This document shows positions 1-11,700 of a DNA stretch of 64,000 nt, piece by piece. Under the pieces are notes generated by a model. The model saw nothing but the letters and a program-made list of their open reading frames with translations, was not told where the DNA came from and made no database searches. The translations under genes were made by a program, and so were the position numbers. The stretch comes from Chamaecyparis obtusa (Eukaryota; Streptophyta; Pinopsida; Cupressales; Cupressaceae), in assembly GCA_027943335.1 (NCBI GenBank), contig BSBK01009273.1, positions 1,918,501 through 1,982,500 on the forward strand, given 5' to 3'. Within the stretch, counting starts at the first letter, position 1, and every line of letters starts with the position of its first letter.

Positions 1-48
1 TTCCTCTGGGTTAAGATTCCCTGAAAATGTAGGAACCTCGATCTTATG

Positions 49-285
49 TCATTTCCCGATCTTGGAAATGGCCCGGAAAAGCCTTTCTTCCTCTTGATTC
101 AAAACTTCGACTTCTACTTCTTGATCATCATTTCCTTCTTCGGCTTCATCCTCACTTTCGTCTCTGACATTAAGATTCATTCCTCTGTGAATCTCTTCTT
201 GCAATGCTCGGACTTGTCTCTGGAGCTCTCTAACCTCAGGTGTCACAGCACCAGCTCGTCCACCACGTTCCCTTCGTGGAGGCAT
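49..285 (-). pseudogene. gag N-terminus of chromovirus 1 (fragment)
   Basis: The frame opens at an ATG at 283-285 with MPPRRERGGRAG, a basic start typical of plant chromovirus Gag. A predicted coiled segment (VRELQRQVRALQEEI) and an acidic stretch (EDEAEEGNDDQEVEVEV) follow. The frame closes with a stop at 49-51 after about 78 codons, far short of a normal gag, so it is probably broken. Gag would form the particle shell around the element RNA. No capsid core or zinc knuckle is visible before the window edge. Upstream codons in the same frame belong to the leader. Confidence 0.6.
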
Positions 286-302
286 TTTCATGTGTATCGC
301 TG

Positions 303-420
303 AAACCCTAACCACGGTCCTAGTGCAAATTGCCTCACAGTCGGCGATCTGTTTATACAAAAACCCTAACCCACGGTCCTGATGCAAACTGCCTAACAGT
401 CCACGATCTATTTACACACT
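303..420. repeat. 60-bp tandem duplication in the gag leader
   Basis: Two imperfect copies of a roughly 60-bp unit containing AACCCTAAC, CACGGTCCT, GCAAA(T/C)TGCCT and CGATCT lie head to tail between the PBS and the gag ATG. The AACCCTAAC part looks telomere-like but occurs only once per unit. Confidence 0.6.
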
Positions 421-430
421 CAGGAACCTA

Positions 431-442
431 GCTCTGATACCA
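431..442 (-). promoter_or_regulatory. Primer-binding site, initiator Met tRNA type
   Basis: On the minus strand this reads TGGTATCAGAGC, the standard plant retrotransposon PBS complementary to initiator methionine tRNA. It is followed within 2 bases (higher coordinates) by the LTR end, which fixes the orientation of the element. Confidence 0.85.
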
Positions 443-444
443 CT

Positions 445-1245
445 TGATGAAGGGTGCTCCCCTTAATACCGCAAACACATAACAGAAACAGAGAAACAAC
501 AACAATTTGCAAGAACAGAAAATGGGCTTCTTATTATCTCCACAAATGTGGAATTACAAATTTCAGAATTACAATATGCAAAGCCACATGGGCATTCCCT
601 TTACAATATTCTGTAGGACAAAGTCTTGAATCATTACCCAGATCTACCCAGAACTGCCCCGAACTCCCTCAACTGCCTTGAGACAACACTACGAGCCTTC
701 CTTATATAAGCAATTTCCACCGCCAGAGAAGGTTCCAGAAATTTAGCCTTTTAGGCCGACTAAACATGGAATTATTTTATTTTTACAATTATTACAATAG
801 GGTCGGCTCAAACAAAATACAAAATATGATTTTAAGTAACCCAACTTCCGGAGGCCATAACTTTTTAACCGTAGTTCCATTTTTCTATTGTAACCACTTT
901 TCGGAAATGCCATGAAGAGATCTATAGTGCCTAATGCGCGCTAGCGCTAGTCAGTCGAGGGTCGATTGCAATCCGGAGCCTCTAAGGCCTTCAAAATTGA
1001 CCTGAAAGATTTCGTACCCAAAAACCTCAATAACTTCACCAATACTAATGATGTGGCAATGAAACTCAACTAGTAGGCTGAAATGACTGAGATGAACCTC
1101 CAACTGTGAAATCAAAACATTCTGAGATCATATGACCAACTTACTAAAAATTAGTAAGTTTCCATAAATAGCAGCTCTGCACAAGATAGCCCTTACTGAA
1201 AACAAAACCAGAAATATTTTTGGGTGATGCAAGATTGCTCTTACA
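445..1245 (-). repeat. 5' LTR of chromovirus 1
   Basis: The LTR lies immediately outside the PBS. Plus-strand ends are TGATGAAGG at 445 and CTTACA at 1245, so on the element strand it starts TGTAAG and ends CA, like the other chromovirus LTRs here (TGTAATG). A palindromic TATATA motif at about 703-712 is a candidate promoter. The outer end is a best guess because no second LTR or TSD can be checked. Confidence 0.55.
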
Positions 1246-2170
1246 CCCAGGATGCTCCTGCATCATTATGTCTTATTATAAAGTCACTTTATATTTTAAA
1301 CTTACTTTACTTTATAAAAGTGACTTAAATGAGCTTTTATCCCACATGGCTTAGTTTTGTGTGCTTGCACTCACTTCGAGGTTATTTAAGCAAAAGGTAC
1401 ACCTCGGGAAAAGCACCATGAGAAAATATAAAACAACAAAAGGAAATCTGGTTACACTTGTGACTAGTCATTCCCAAGGACAAAAACCCTTAGGAATTGG
1501 TGCAGAGATTGGACATAGCCCCAGCTCTCTTCAAAAGGTGGAATCACTCAGATTTCACAAGCTGAGCATCAAGCATTTTGGTAAGGAGTCTGTTATTTTT
1601 AGTTACAGCATTCTTAGGAAGAAGAACCAGCTACCTGGACAGTTTCAGGGATATTCAGATTTGTGAAGGAAACCTCTTATTAGGAAATGAGGCAACAAGC
1701 CACGAAAGCTAAATGCAAACATTATCAAAGGCTCCACGCACTAACACTGTTACAGCATACGCAAGACTGAGATCATCGCGCATTGATATGTTAATGCGGG
1801 CTTGAGGTTGGCAGATATTGCAGTGTGAATGGTGACTAAGAAGTCACGATACATATTACGGCATATGTCCAACAGTCGGCGTAAATGAAGCAGCCCGTGC
1901 CTTGAACATGTAGAGGAAGATCCCCTTGGTCACATGAGTACCTTGCATTAGGAAGGCGTGGACACACACACCAATCTTTATACACCGCTGCCGATAGAGG
2001 TTACACAGTGCGGAAATCCTGCACGTGTGGTGAGTAAGGAGGGAGCCAGCTCGCGCTTGCGCACTTGAGCTATCCCAGTGTGGACTGTACCGGTGGAGGG
2101 GCATACCGCTGTGGATATGCAGTTAGTAATGCTAAAAAGCCGATAGCCGAAGACATTGTTGCTAGACACC
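1246..2170 (+). repeat. Diverged LTR fragment of the chromovirus 2 family
   Basis: From about 1268 to 1580 this matches the reverse complement of the LTR at 5548-7157: the TAAAGTCACTTTA-rich block, TATCCCACAT, GCTTAGTTTT and CTCACTTCGAGGTTAT occur in the same order. The similarity fades after about 1600. No coding sequence is seen. It appears to be a partial LTR in the opposite orientation to chromovirus 2. Confidence 0.5.
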
Positions 2171-2640
2171 AGTAGTCATAAACTGGACTATAAACGCACC
2201 AGCACACTCACACACAACTTGGGAAATACAGAGCGGGCCTGTTCCGTTTTTTCTCCTCCAGACATACAGCCTGAATGCCAGGTTGGCTCGCATATTGTTT
2301 CAACTTTATATTGTCTAGGAATTATTATTATTATCTTCTAAGACTGCAGTTGTGTTTGACATTATTGTAAACTCTAAGAAGTTGGCTTCCAGAATCGAAT
2401 TTACTGTCTTTAATGCTCAGAGTTTGCTTTATTATATTTTTCATCTCATCTATGCTCAAGTACCTTGTATGTTGAAACTTGGAAAGATAAATACACAAAC
2501 TTCAGAAACAGCAGTGTTCTAGAAAGTTTTAAGACTCTTAGTGCCAACAATTCAACTATATACATGCATAAGTTTTGAAACATCCCGATCAGTCCAGAAT
2601 TTCAATGCAAACACATTCACTTAATACATCATCAAATAGG
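2171..2640. other. Unassigned stretch
   Basis: No gene, long open frame or boundary is recognisable. It may be the remaining part of the LTR fragment to its left or the worn start of repeat copy L1. Confidence 0.3.
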
Positions 2641-2681
2641 TGAGAATAGTAGTCGGAATATTACACTTGGTTCATGTAGGA

Positions 2682-2930
2682 GCCCAACACTTAGTCGTTT
2701 TCCACTCGCCTCATAAAGGATCGAGCCCAACACCTACATGATTTCCACTCACGTCATTACACCCAAACAAGCATGTGAAATTCGCTCAAGTCAAGTGATT
2801 GAGCCCAAGAGAGGGGCGATTTCCACCGTACCTCTACCCATCAAGCCCAAGCAATAGGCGATTTCTACCCCACATCCTTGCATTGCGCCCAAGAGATGGG
2901 TGATTTCCACCCAACCCCCTTCTTGCACTT
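2682..2930. repeat. Minisatellite of L1, about 42-bp period
   Basis: GCCCAA (or ACCCAA) recurs at about 2682, 2725, 2762, 2803, 2845 and 2887. Each is followed by a GATTTCCACC-like block, giving spacings of 43, 37, 41, 42 and 42 bp. The other two L copies have a minisatellite in the same place with a similar period but a different sequence. Confidence 0.75.
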
Positions 2931-4426
2931 TCAAAAATGGCACTTGTCATTCAATCCTTGAAGAAAATGATGGGAGTTGATCGAAACATGAGACCAAGTT
3001 GAGGAGTTTGATTGAGAAGTGATGTGAATTGAAAGGAAAAACAATCAATCAGCTGATGATGGGAACTGAGACAGAAATCAACTTTTTAAAGATGAAGAAG
3101 TTATGGAGGGAACCCAGTCAACTTGCTGATGAAAAGATGAAGAAAAGAAGGTGAAATCATTTACAAACATGGAAATTTAATCAGCACTTAATAATTTTTT
3201 TGAAGAGGCCAACATGGACGAGCCCAAGAGCAGCTTGGATTCCGATCTCTCTTGAGGCTCTATGCTCAATCACTTCCCCATCTGCTCAAACATGGAGATC
3301 AAAATGACAGTATGATGGATGAAGTTGGCATTTGAAAGGTGAAGTTTAAGTGTTGTAATTCAAGATTTTGAAGGATAAAACTCAGATTTTGCCTTTACAA
3401 GAAGTGTGAAAATGCAGACCTGGGTGAAAACCAGAACATGAAACTTGTAGAAGACTAAGAAGAGGCCTTAAAACCACACCTTATTGGGAGCAGATTCACA
3501 TAAAGCTTGGATTCACACACTCAGATTTTTGGTCTCAGCAAGAAAAGTAAACATCTATGATGACATGTTAAATAGCAATTCAAGTAGGACTGCAATTTAT
3601 TCAATGTTAATGCATGGATTAATACAAATACAATGGCAATGCTAAGATTAGTTGGAATGCTTTATATTGTTTGTACTCACCATTTTGTGAATTTAACACA
3701 AGTATTTTCTTGTTTATGCAAGGTGAGATAAAGGTGACTTTCAAAATGGAGGTAGCAAGGAGCTAAGTGGTTCAAGTGCCAGCATGATTTCAACATCAAG
3801 AACAACATAGAGACCTCGAGCATCATAACACCACAACTTGTTCATTAAGAAAGCAAGGTGCTTTTGAGTTGAAGATCAAGTTAAGGTGCAAATCCAAGAT
3901 CAAAGCCAAGACATCAAGATTTCAAATACAAGCAAGGTCAAGTCATTGCAATGAGAAGATTTCCAAGAAGAAGGAAAGATCATAAAGATGAAGTAATTTG
4001 GAAATGTGAGCCATCACAATCAATCCAAGGATGGAAAATGTTGAGTATCAAGAGATATTGCTAGAGATGCTGAGACTTCTTTATGATGATAGAAGTAATG
4101 AGTTGATGAAGTCTATGAAATAAGCATGTTGGGGCGGCGACCACTCATCTTCAACCAATCAGAAGACTCAATTCCATGGGTCCAAGATCATCCAATCAAA
4201 TAATCACAAGTGTACATGTGGAGGGCATCTAATGTCTCTAACCAACAAATTTTCTTATTGGTCTGTAAAAGCAATGCAATTTTCTTATTGGCCCACAAGG
4301 TGGTGTCTTTATGTAATTGGATAAGCATTTAATGCTTGTAGTTGGTAGTTACATTACGGTTGTTTTGGCATAATCTTGGCCATTGATCTTGAATCAATCC
4401 CGGCCATCCATTGTAATTCAACTCCC

Positions 4427-4433
4427 TATATAA
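4427..4433 (+). promoter_or_regulatory. TATA box of L1 (downstream promoter)
   Basis: TATATAA sits in CCCTATATAAGGC, followed by CTCATTTGTAA. The same motif and spacing occur in L2 (43151) and L3 (56885), so it is a conserved candidate promoter. Confidence 0.5.
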
Positions 4434-4783
4434 GGCTTGCTCCTCTCATTTGTAAGAAAGACTTGGAGAGATTGTTGCTATATATTGCCAAAGTAATTGC
4501 AAATTCATTATTGTTATCATGGGGGATTACTTGTGTTATTTTGGAGTATTGCATGGTTTCTACATTTCCTCACTTAAATTAGGATTTTATTTATGTTGAC
4601 TAGAAATAGCTGAAAGGAAGATATTGTTGTTCATGAATCATAGTGAAACTAGTGTCCATACCTTCTAATACATTTTTATTGCAAGTATCAGTGTAAGGCT
4701 AATTTGGGCCTATTGCAAGCATTTAACTTCAATTAGAGATGTTCATTTGGATTGTGTCATCATTGGGTATTTAAATGAGTGTT

Positions 4784-5295
4784 TGTAATGTCCCCTGTCA
4801 TGACCTTCCTTAATTTTTCTTATATTTCTAGATTAGGGTTTTTCCAGACTAGTTCCATATCTAATTCTCCTGTATTGTCCCTGTTTTTCTATGTTAATAT
4901 TTTTCTATATACTGTCATGAGAAAAGGTATCTTTTCATTTAATTAATTTTATTATATTATTACTTATTAATATGAATATTATTATTATGTTATTATTTAT
5001 TAATTTTATTATTAATATTAATATTATTATATATGTAATGCACATTATATATACTTCAATTTATATATTTTAATCATTATAAAAAATAATACTTTATTGT
5101 TTTATATAATAATATTTAATTATCATTTGATTAAATTTCATACTTTAACATTATTATTATAATGTAAAATATTATGTGATATTATAATACGATTATAATA
5201 TTATAATTATATCATTATTTATATATTGTTTTTTCTTTGTTAATTATTCATTTATATTTTAATTATATAAATCTTATTTTGACGGAGATATCACA
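4784..5295 (+). mobile_element. AT-rich solo LTR inside L1
   Basis: The unit starts TGTAATGTCCCC and ends ATCACA, flanked by the 5-bp direct repeat GTGTT at 4779-4783 and 5296-5300. It is 512 bp, very AT-rich after about 4930, with no coding sequence. The start matches the chromovirus LTRs of this window but in the opposite orientation. One LTR inside one TSD is the expected product of LTR-LTR recombination. Confidence 0.75.
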
Positions 5296-5547
5296 GTGTT
5301 GACAATATGAAAACCATCCATGCATCCTTAGAAGCAAGCACCATTCTTAGCATAGTTTATTAAGCAAAGCAAGGACTGGTTAGAGTCTCACCTCACCATC
5401 AGTAGCCTCTTGCATTATTAGAGTTAGCTTAGCTTCTTATAGCATTCGTCCTTTTTGCAATCTGTATGATTATAAGTAGTTAAAGAAATCCAATTGCCAA
5501 ATCATTCGCATTTGCAAAGTTGGTAACCATTGAATGAACAGTGTAAG

Positions 5548-7157
5548 TGTAATATTCTAACTGCCTATCTCAGAAGTTTATCTGCAAGAATATTCAATTT
5601 CTAGAGATCACAACTAATCTAGTTTATTCTGAGATATATATGGGTATGTTTCTTGGTCAAGATCTTGGAGGTGCAGTTACACAAATATATATAACAAATT
5701 TTACTAAGTCCTTAATGCTGGTGCATTTCATCATTTAATCCAACCATACAAAGGTATCGCAGAGATAGGATCTCAATGGAGCTGAATCTTATTGACATTA
5801 AAACACAACAGTATAGACTCAGCCAATTATAAGTTTCAAATTATCAGACCAGTCGTATTACATAGTAGATGAGGGCATCTAGAGTAAGTTCAAGATGAAG
5901 TATGCACCTGATGTTACAACCACTCGCGGGTATATAACAGTGACATCCAGCTCGACTGCAGGCTCCTGTGTGCGCTTGACGTGAGTAGTTGTTGTGCGTC
6001 ACTATTGGTGTCGAGTTTGGTCTAAACGGCCAACCCAGCTGTCGCCTTCAACTCTGTAATATCCTCTTAAGACATGTTGGCTAGTGCTACCGAAACTTAA
6101 CCAATGTCCACTCTTCAACAACGGATGTGACCCCTCTACGTGATATATATATGCGCAATGATGGTCCCACGTAGCTACTTGGGAACTCCAAGGAATCCGT
6201 CACGCGCTGCGTCCAAATAGAATGGTCGCAGATACCCAATATAAAGGAGAGGTGAGCGTCTACAGCACTCGCGGTGCTACCAGTGGGTGCGCAGACCTAT
6301 ATACGATACCGTCACTCGCTGCGTCCAAATAGAATGGTCGTAGATACCCGATATGAAGGAGAAATGAGCGTCTACAGCGCTCGTAGCGCTACCAGTCGGT
6401 GCGCAGACCTGTATATGATACCGTCCCTGAGTAACACAAGGACCAGCAGTGATGAATGCAATCTGCAGTCTCTCTTACCCTCGCAACTATACCAGACTTA
6501 GACTGATCTTGGCGCCTAATGCCCAAACGTTACCAGCCAAGACAAGAATGGAATCGCGCCTTCTAGTGTCACTTTCGAATAAACAAAAATCAAAACCTGA
6601 GAGGATACCTCTTTCCTTGCTTGCCCAATCTGTTTGTGAACTCTGATGCAATAATCTTTCTTGTACCCATATATGAAACCAACTGTGAAATCTAAATGAC
6701 TCCAACATTACCAAGATGCTGGGGCAACGTCCAACTTCTCGTGTTTTTCCTCAAGGGTTTCTGTCCTCAAGAAATAACCAGTCACGTGCGTAACTTGATT
6801 TGTTTTTCTTTTTATAAAATTCATGGTCTTGATCCCAAGGCATACTTTACACTTTTATAACCTCGAAGTGAGGGAAAGCATGGAAAACTAAGCAATGTGG
6901 GATAAAGTACGCTCACATAAAGTCACTTTAAGTTACTTTTAATATAAAGCGACTTAAGACATAAAATAACTTTTATAACCTCACTTTATAAAACAAAGTG
7001 ACTTAACTATAGAAAAAGGGATCCGAAATAATAAATATTCGTCCACTGAAGCTTGTGACTGGTTGGCATCCTCTGAAAGAAGTCGTTAGCTTATTCGGAT
7101 GGGGAGATAGACTAATCGAGCGCCAAAATGGCCTAGCATGGAGAAGGGGACATTACA
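5548..7157 (-). repeat. 3' LTR of chromovirus 2
   Basis: On the plus strand it runs TGTAATATTC to GGGGACATTACA, 1610 bp. It contains two copies of a 112-bp tandem unit (6201-6424), each with CTGCGTCCAAATAGAATGG and AGCGTCTACAGC, where the other LTR has one. It is followed by AAGGGAGAAC on the element strand as a weak polypurine tract. Confidence 0.8.
6201..6424. repeat. 112-bp tandem duplication within the LTR
   Basis: CTGCGTCCAAATAGAATGGTC recurs at a 112-bp offset (starts about 6201 and 6313). The partner LTR has a single copy at about 12235-12345, so one LTR changed copy number after or during insertion. Confidence 0.8.
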
Positions 7158-7165
7158 GTTCTCCC

Positions 7166-7790
7166 TTACCAAGATTGCTTGCCCTCAAGCAATCTCAATG
7201 CAGGATGCTGCAAAATAAACTCACCTTCCCATGTGGCGTCCTCGATAGGTAAGTCCTTCCAGCGAATCAAGTATTCTTTGATAGCCCTGTTCTGCAATTT
7301 CCTTTCCTTGACCTCAATCACCTTAGCTAGAACCAAAACCAATTTACCTTCCTTGTCAAGCAGGGGTAATCCAACTAAAGGGACTAATCTGCTGCCCAAT
7401 CGCCTTCTTGAGGCAAGACACGTGAAATACGTTATGAATCCTGCTGTCTGTCAGTAGATTGAGCTCGTAAGCTACCTCACCAACCCTCCTAGAAATGCGA
7501 TAGGGACCATAAAATCGGGGCTTGAGCTTCTCTGACCCACTCTTCTTTAGCGAACTCTGTCTGTATGACTGAAGACGAAGGTAAACCATATCCCCTGACT
7601 CAAAGCTCTGCTCTATCCAATGTCGATCAGCATACATCTTTTGTTGATTCTGTGCCCTCTGAATGTTCTCCCAGAGAGACCTAAGAATATCTTGATGATC
7701 CTGTAGCCAGTCTCTCGCAATTGGTGCCCTGTTGTCCTGTAGAGACAAGTCTATAAATTATAGTGGCTCGCTGCCATAGAGAGCCCGAAA
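7166..7790 (-). pseudogene. Integrase C-terminus and chromodomain, chromovirus 2
   Basis: Pieces in more than one frame encode the end of Pol: [18 protein letters not shown], then [15 protein letters not shown] and HNVFHVSCLKKAIGQ, then a chromodomain-like tail (RKLQNRAIKEYLIRWKDL, EDATWE). Chromodomains in this clade read histone marks and direct integration. The piece matches the C-terminus of chromovirus 3 closely. Shifts of frame, for example near 7390, make it non-functional. Confidence 0.8.
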
Positions 7791-7793
7791 TGG

Positions 7794-8400
7794 TCACATG
7801 CCAATGGTCATGTGATAGGTGGAGTTGTAGCAAAACTCCCCCAAATACAACCATTTAACCCATGCTCTCTGTTGTCTTGCTACATAATTTCGAAGATAGC
7901 CTTCCACCCATTTGTTCACAATCTCTATCTGGCCATCTGTCTGTGGGTGGTAACTGGTACTGGGAGTCAACTCGGTGCCCGCCAATCTGAACAATTCCTG
8001 CCAAAAGATGTTTGAGGAACTTACTGTCTCTGTCGCTCACAATGGTCTTGGGGAGACCATGCAGCCTAAAAATCTCTCGGAAGAATAATTCAGCTACCTG
8101 CGAAGCTAACCAATCTGTTGCGATAGCGAAGAAATGACCAAACTTAGTAAGTCTATCTACCACCGCAACTATGCTATCCTTGCCCTGCACTCTCGGCAAA
8201 CCAGTCATAAACCGGTCGGATGCTCGAGCTCGGACTTGTTCTGCTAACAAGTCTGGCACTCTTTGACATGTTGAAGGACATCATCCTTGAGGCCCTTCCA
8301 TGAGAACCTCTCTCTGACCTGCCTGTAAGTTTTGAAAACTCCCGGATGTCCTGTTGTGGGCGCATCATGAACAGCCCTCATTACCTTAGCCTTAAGCTTA
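7794..8400 (-). pseudogene. Integrase core, chromovirus 2
   Basis: Integrase joins the cDNA to host DNA. Visible core motifs are [20 protein letters not shown], the second catalytic aspartate in [13 protein letters not shown], and the catalytic glutamate region in [18 protein letters not shown]. The first aspartate region is damaged, and the motifs fall in two frames (8259-7855 and 7994-7794). The zinc-binding HHCC part near 8260-8400 is only partly readable. Confidence 0.8.
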
Positions 8401-8573
8401 CCCTGGCACTAGGTAGATCCTATCCTTATAGAAAATAATGTCATCAACTACCTTGTACCTATTATCCGGAAGCTAACCATCCAAAATTTGACAAGCTTGA
8501 GTATTTTTAGAATACTCAACCAACAAATGATATTTCCAATCAGCGGAGATCTCTGATAAAACACAACAAACCG

Positions 8574-9100
8574 CTACTGGGGCCTCCTGGAAAGTGCATC
8601 AGCCACAATGTTACTTTTCCCTTTGACATACTCAACGTCAAAATCGTACGCATGAATTTTACTGACCCACTTTTGTTGTCTTTCGTTCAACTCTTTCTGT
8701 TCCAAGAAGTAGCGCAAGCTATTGTGATTTGTCTTAATTGTAAACTTGTCACCCACTAAATACTGTCTAAATTTAGCCAAAGCAGGCATAATGGCAAGCA
8801 TCTCCTTGTCATAAGTAGAATACAAATCTCTCACTGTCCTTAAGCTTCCTGCTCTCGAATGCTATGGGATGTCTGTCCTGCATCAAAATTGCACCAATCC
8901 CATTCGCTGAGGCATCGCACTCTAGAACAAATGAACAAGAGAAGTCTGGAAGTGCTAGAACCACACAAGTACTCATGACTGTCTTAAGTCTATCAAAGAC
9001 TACCTCTGCCTCATCTGTCCACCTGAAAGCCCCTTTCCAAGTAAGATCGGTGAGGGGAGCTGATGTCTAAGAGAATCCCTTTACGAACCTCCTGTGATAA
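8574..9100 (-). pseudogene. RNase H domain, chromovirus 2
   Basis: RNase H removes the RNA strand during cDNA synthesis. The clearest stretch (8834-8574) has YDKEMLAIMPALAKFRQYLV, KTNHNSLRYF and [24 protein letters not shown] sequence. The usual catalytic aspartate of KTDHNS is Asn here. The upstream catalytic Asp region is in another frame around 8880-8960. Confidence 0.75.
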
Positions 9101-9270
9101 GAACACAATCCAAGGAAACCCTCAAATCTGCCACATCCCTCAGTGGTGGCCAATCTTGAATTGCCTATATTTTCTCCTGGTGAACCTTAACTCCATCAGC
9201 CCCTATTAGACTCTCAGTAGAGAATCTCAGTCAATCCAAACTCGCACTTGGATTCTTTTGCAAACAGAGA

Positions 9271-9790
9271 CTAACTCTCCATGATGCTAAGAATCTCATC
9301 CAAGTGTCGTAAGTGTTCTTCCCATGTCTTGTTGAAGACCAATATGTCATCAAAGAATACCAAGACACTCTTGCGCAACTGCTTTTTGAATATGTGATTC
9401 ATGCAAGACTGAAAAGTGGCAAGTGCATTAGTGAGTCCAAATGGCATCACTCGAAACTCAAAGTGCCCGTAGTGACATGTCTTATGAACATCCTCCTCTC
9501 GGACACATATCTGATGGTACCCTAATCGAAGATCTATCTTGGAAAAATATCCTACCCCATGTAGCTCATCTAACAACTCATCGATCCGGGGAATGGGATA
9601 CCTGTTCTTAATGGTCCTCTTATTAAGTGCATGGTAATCAATACACATGCTAAGAGTACCATCCTTCTTTGCCAAAACCACTGAAGAAGCAAAGGGGCTG
9701 GAACTGGGCCTAATGTGTCCCATATCTAGAAGCTCCTTAATCGTCTTCTCAATTTCTTACTTATAGTGTCTGGGGTGACAATAAGGGGTA
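9271..9790 (-). pseudogene. Reverse transcriptase, chromovirus 2
   Basis: About 150 codons (9723-9271) carry RT motifs: [52 protein letters not shown] and the catalytic FFDDILVF (F-F-D-D form of the YxDD box). Two aligned residues of chromovirus 3 are missing between VHKT and CHYGHFEF. The frame stops at 9271 before the thumb. The region upstream to about 9790 is in other frames. Confidence 0.85.
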
Positions 9791-10191
9791 ATGATCACGG
9801 GCTTGGCACCCTCCTCCAACTCAATGATTTGCTCAAAGCCCCTGTCTGGAGGTATACCTGGAGGGATGTCCTCAAAAACCCGTTTGTGCTTATCAAGCAC
9901 GTTCTGAGTATCAGTGTGAACCTGTTGCCCTTAATCTGGTGTGGGTTTAGAGGATATGAAACACTAGGCTGCCCACTCCATATCGATATGCCTTATGATG
10001 GCCTCCATCCTGTGAGCCGAAACCAACCGAGACCCGCCATCTGGCATGGCCTTAAGCACAATCAGCTAATCACCCTGCATAAACTCCAACTGTTTCAGCT
10101 TATGATCAATAGTGTATCTCCCTAGGGTCTGTAACCATAGCATGCCCAAAATGGCATCAAGACTATCCAAGTTAATGACATAAAAATCAGC

Positions 10192-10440
10192 CTCTAGAAG
10201 CTAATCCCCAAAGTGAATCGGGAGTCTAGAGATCTTCCCTGTACAGCTCAACAAATCTCCCTCGGCAACCTTAACCACAAACTCAGAAATGTTGTCTATC
10301 TGAAATCCTCTCCTGGAAACCATACCTGTGATGATAAAATTATGAGTAGCACTTGTGTCTAGCAGGCAAATAATTTGTTGTCCTCTAACCACTCCCTTTA
10401 GACGGAATGGGTGACATGTGGGAATACCTGAAAGAGCTGC
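10192..10440 (-). pseudogene. Aspartic protease, chromovirus 2
   Basis: The protease cuts Gag-Pol. The frame 10392-10201 holds QIICLLDTSATHNFI, where the active-site triplet reads D-T-S instead of D-T-G or D-S-G, so the catalytic glycine is lost. The following DLLSCTGKISRLPIHFGD matches the same region of chromovirus 3. Confidence 0.75.
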
Positions 10441-11700
10441 TAAAGTAATAGGAGGCTTCTCATGGGGGTTTTCCCTCTTCTTCCCTTATGTCAATCACTC
10501 TTCCTGAGCCTCCTCATCGCTATCCTCAACATCGTTGCCCTCTTGCTGCTCGCAATCACCATCGGAAACCACCTCAATGTAATGTATCTTGCCTTTTCCA
10601 AGGCACCTATGGTCTGGAGTCCAAGGCTCTCTACATGTGAAGCATAATTTATTTCTTCTCAATTCATTTCTTGTCTCGAAATCCAATCTAGAGGGTGTAC
10701 TCTTATTCTGATTTTTATTATTTTGGAATGAAGAGGATCCCTTGAAAGTTTTCTTAGGTGGCAGCAAAATGGAAGAGGGTGAATCCAAATCATGTGCTAA
10801 CTTAATAGCGTCATCCAAGGTGCTCGGCTTGAGGACTCTAACCTATCCCCTGAATCTATCTTGTAGGCCATCAATAAACAACATCACTTTCCTCTTCTCA
10901 GACCTCTCAAGAACCATGATGTAAATCCTCTGAAACTCATCAATGTAGTGGTCCAAGGACAGCACTCTGTCTCAGCTGGGCTAACTCCCTACAGTAAACC
11001 TCGATGTCTTTCCTGTCAAAATGGGTAATCAATTTCGTGCTGAAGGTCTCATAAGAAGTAATCAGCCCATGATCCTAGGTGAAAAGGCCATGATGCCACC
11101 AGTCGTATGTTGCTCTCTCCAAATGCATGGTTGCAAACTTAATAGCCTCCGTTTCTGACATGGGTTTGAGGGTCAGGAAGGTGTCTAGTTTGTGAACCCA
11201 AGCTCTCGCGAATGTCTTACCGCTACCATCAAATGTAGGAAGGCCTAATTTGTTCATTGAATGCTTTAAATCCATGTTGTAACCCCTAGGTCTTCTATAC
11301 TACTAAGCCCTGCCAAATTCTCTCTTCTAAGCCATATACTGAACAAAGGTCAAATCAGCTTTGACTCAATTAGGTAGCAAATCCCATTCACCGGGCATGG
11401 CCAAAACATTATCAGGAAGAATGGTTGTTGTCTTAGGTTTTTCTATCTCTTCCTCTGCATTATTTTCTGTATAGGTAGCCATAAGGGGCCTATCTGAAGT
11501 ACGAGTGGGCGCTCTAGTGGCTCTAGGTGATCCTGCTATACTGCTCCCACCACTGTGATGGCTCTGGGGTCTCCTGGGTGCTACTGTCAACTGCTGAATA
11601 ACCCCTGTAAGCCAATGTAACACATCAGCAATGTGATCCTATCCATCACGTATGGCCCTCAATGTCTCCTTGGCCTCTCTATCTGTGTCCTCAAGTTCTT
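10441..11700 (-). pseudogene. gag, chromovirus 2
   Basis: The pieces read, from high to low coordinate: the N-terminal helix LQELEDTDREAKETLRAI (about 11700-11645), a low-complexity linker, the capsid-like core (FARAWVHKLDTFLTLKPM, ATMHLERATYDWWHHGL; 11275-11075), and a zinc knuckle CFTCREPWTPDHRC near 10650. Stops lie at 11640 and 11075 and in between. The start of gag is missing because the LTR joins directly at about 11700. Confidence 0.8.

Larger units (their letters stand above)
1..442 (-). mobile_element. Ty3 chromovirus 1, 5' internal end (cut by window edge)
   Basis: This is the gag-side end of a Ty3/Gypsy chromovirus on the minus strand, cut off by the window start. It holds a primer-binding site at 431-442 and, reading leftward, a leader and the gag start. 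The arrangement PBS, leader, gag is the same as in the intact chromovirus at 49207-56700. The rest of the element lies outside the window, so its integrity cannot be judged. Confidence 0.75.

Noticed and set aside
303..372. AACCCTAAC text resembling plant telomere repeat
   Set aside because: Only one motif per 60-bp unit in the leader of a retrotransposon; no (CCCTAAA)n run.
7055..7252. Short plus-strand frames across chromovirus 2 and across other elements
   Set aside because: They overlap minus-strand gag-pol remnants with clear domains and show no conserved motif themselves.
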